Assembly: GCA_964494385.1 (NCBI GenBank)
Contig: CAZBSE010000015.1
Location: 1-43,868, forward strand
Length of the DNA: 43,868 bases
DNA from: CAZBSE01 sp964494385
GTDB taxonomy: Bacteria > Actinomycetota > Humimicrobiia > Humimicrobiales > Humimicrobiaceae
Direction of reading: 5' to 3'
Both the position numbers and the translations under genes were made by a program. Shown one piece after another: positions 43,077-43,868 of the stretch (its first letter is position 1; every line of letters starts with the position of its first letter). A model generated the notes under the pieces. That model was not told where the DNA came from and did not search any database. It worked only from the letters and a program-made list of their open reading frames with translations.

Positions 43077-43868
43077 ATGAGTGAAAAAGAAGTCATTAAG
43101 AAGAGTAATAAGCCGCAAACTATTGAAAACCTTGCAAGGGATCTTAAAAAAATCGGAGTAAAAAAAGGAATGGTGCTTTTGGTCCATTCTTCTTTAAGCT
43201 CAATAGGGTGGGTCAGCGGCGGCGCAGCAGCAGTTATCCTTGCTCTTGAAAAGGTCCTGGGAGAGAAAGGAACACTTGTAATGCCTGCCCATTCCGGGGA
43301 CCTCTCAGATCCTTCGAGATGGGAAAATCCTCCGGTACCCGGAGACTGGTGTGACACTATTAGGGAGACAATGCCAGCATTCGATCCGGATCTGACGCCG
43401 ACAAGGGGAGTTGGAACTATTCCGGAAGTTTTTAGAAAACAGAGAGGGGTGCTTAGAAGTAATCACCCCCAGGTGTCATTTACTGCAAGGGGTAAATTCG
43501 CAGAATATATTACCAGGGACCACAGTCTAGAATATGCTTTTGGTGAAAAATCACCCCTGGCAAAGATATATAAGCTTGACGGTTATGTGCTTTTAATAGG
43601 AGTTGGACAAATTAACAATACTTCAATCCATCTTGCAGAATACAGAGCAGATTATCCTTCTAAAAAGGAAGAAGTCAGCGGTACTCCGTTAATGGTTTCA
43701 GGGAAAAGGAAATGGGTAGATATAAGGGACATCAAACCTATTACTGATGACTTTGAAAAGATCGGCTCCGATTTTATAAAAGATAAAGGATCTGGTGTGA
43801 GGATCAATCACATCGGCCAGGCAAAATCACAGTTACTCCGTCAGAAGGAACTGGTTGACTTTGCCGTG
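43077..43868 (+). CDS. AAC(3)-family N-acetyltransferase, truncated at window end
   Basis: The first 264 codons are present and the frame is still open at the last base. The family pattern is clear: L-L-V-H-S-S-L-S-S-I-G-W-V near residue 35, G-T-L-V-M-P-A-H near 63, a central T-P-T-R-G-V-G-T-I-P-E-V-F-R, then R-S-N-H-P-Q-V-S-F, and G-V-G-Q-I-N-N-T-S-I-H-L-A-E with the catalytic-region His. Members acetylate aminoglycosides on the 3-amino group, but close relatives of the YokD and BA2930 type have unclear physiological substrates. Chromosomal position without mobile elements favours a housekeeping role over acquired resistance. Confidence 0.85.
   Translation, partial: MSEKEVIKKSNKPQTIENLARDLKKIGVKKGMVLLVHSSLSSIGWVSGGAAAVILALEKVLGEKGTLVMPAHSGDLSDPSRWENPPVPGDWCDTIRETMPAFDPDLTPTRGVGTIPEVFRKQRGVLRSNHPQVSFTARGKFAEYITRDHSLEYAFGEKSPLAKIYKLDGYVLLIGVGQINNTSIHLAEYRADYPSKKEEVSGTPLMVSGKRKWVDIRDIKPITDDFEKIGSDFIKDKGSGVRINHIGQAKSQLLRQKELVDFAV

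Noticed and set aside
43077..43868. AAC(3) gene as acquired antibiotic resistance
   Set aside because: No mobile element, integron or composition change around it, and family relatives are often chromosomal with other roles.

Overview
The window is about 44 kb of bacterial chromosome, AT-rich, with dense genes, Shine-Dalgarno sequences and many TTG or GTG starts. A complete Rnf complex, oxygen-sensitive metal enzymes (a radical SAM protein, a stand-alone methionine-synthase activation domain, NikR) and the absence of respiratory oxidases suggest an anaerobe of acetogenic or fermentative type. No marker gene fixes the phylum. A low-GC Gram-positive or deep-branching Actinobacteriota-like uncultured lineage is a guess. 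I saw no tRNA, rRNA, CRISPR array, IS element, integrase or phage gene.

Layout. (1) 200-5863 is a carbohydrate locus of two GH130 enzymes flanking two related GT4 glycosyltransferases and an alpha/alpha-toroid protein. (2) 6031-9511 holds an alpha/beta hydrolase, then a minus-strand unit of a MATE transporter and a condensation-domain acyltransferase, preceded by a good promoter and a palindromic leader. (3) 9620-10205 is the only long gap; it ends in a palindrome and extended -10 box serving a small cupin. (4) 10604-13846 encodes a membrane-anchored endonuclease/exonuclease/phosphatase (EEP) protein and a lipoprotein. (5) 13946-21469 is one long unit: SAF-domain homoserine dehydrogenase-like protein, ApbE flavin transferase, then rnfCDGEAB. 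(6) 21479-22741 has a MetH-activation-like protein and a hotdog thioesterase. (7) 22856-26069 is a YhaN/YhaO (SbcC/SbcD-like) pair. (8) 26306-27554 has a methyltransferase and NikR. (9) 27556-31056 is a minus-strand operon with overlapping genes, DUF763-polX-nth, which looks like a DNA-repair module. (10) 31257-35396 has a secreted EEP lipoprotein, pcm, and a second, diverged PolX. (11) 35401-38820 has a PflX-like radical SAM protein, an XRE regulator and a GGDEF/HD-GYP protein with a degenerate receiver. (12) 38872-43868 carries a hydrolase, a PF07090 amidotransferase-like protein, a membrane protein interrupted by an in-frame TGA, a lipoprotein, a Cys-rich membrane protein and a truncated AAC(3)-like gene.

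The Rnf complex and its FMN transferase supply the ion-gradient energetics. The DUF763/PolX/Nth operon and the second PolX form an unusually rich PolX-centred repair set. The most notable oddities are that DUF763 operon, the D-to-E change in the second PolX, the TGA-split membrane gene, and the perfect palindromes in front of the MATE and cupin genes.
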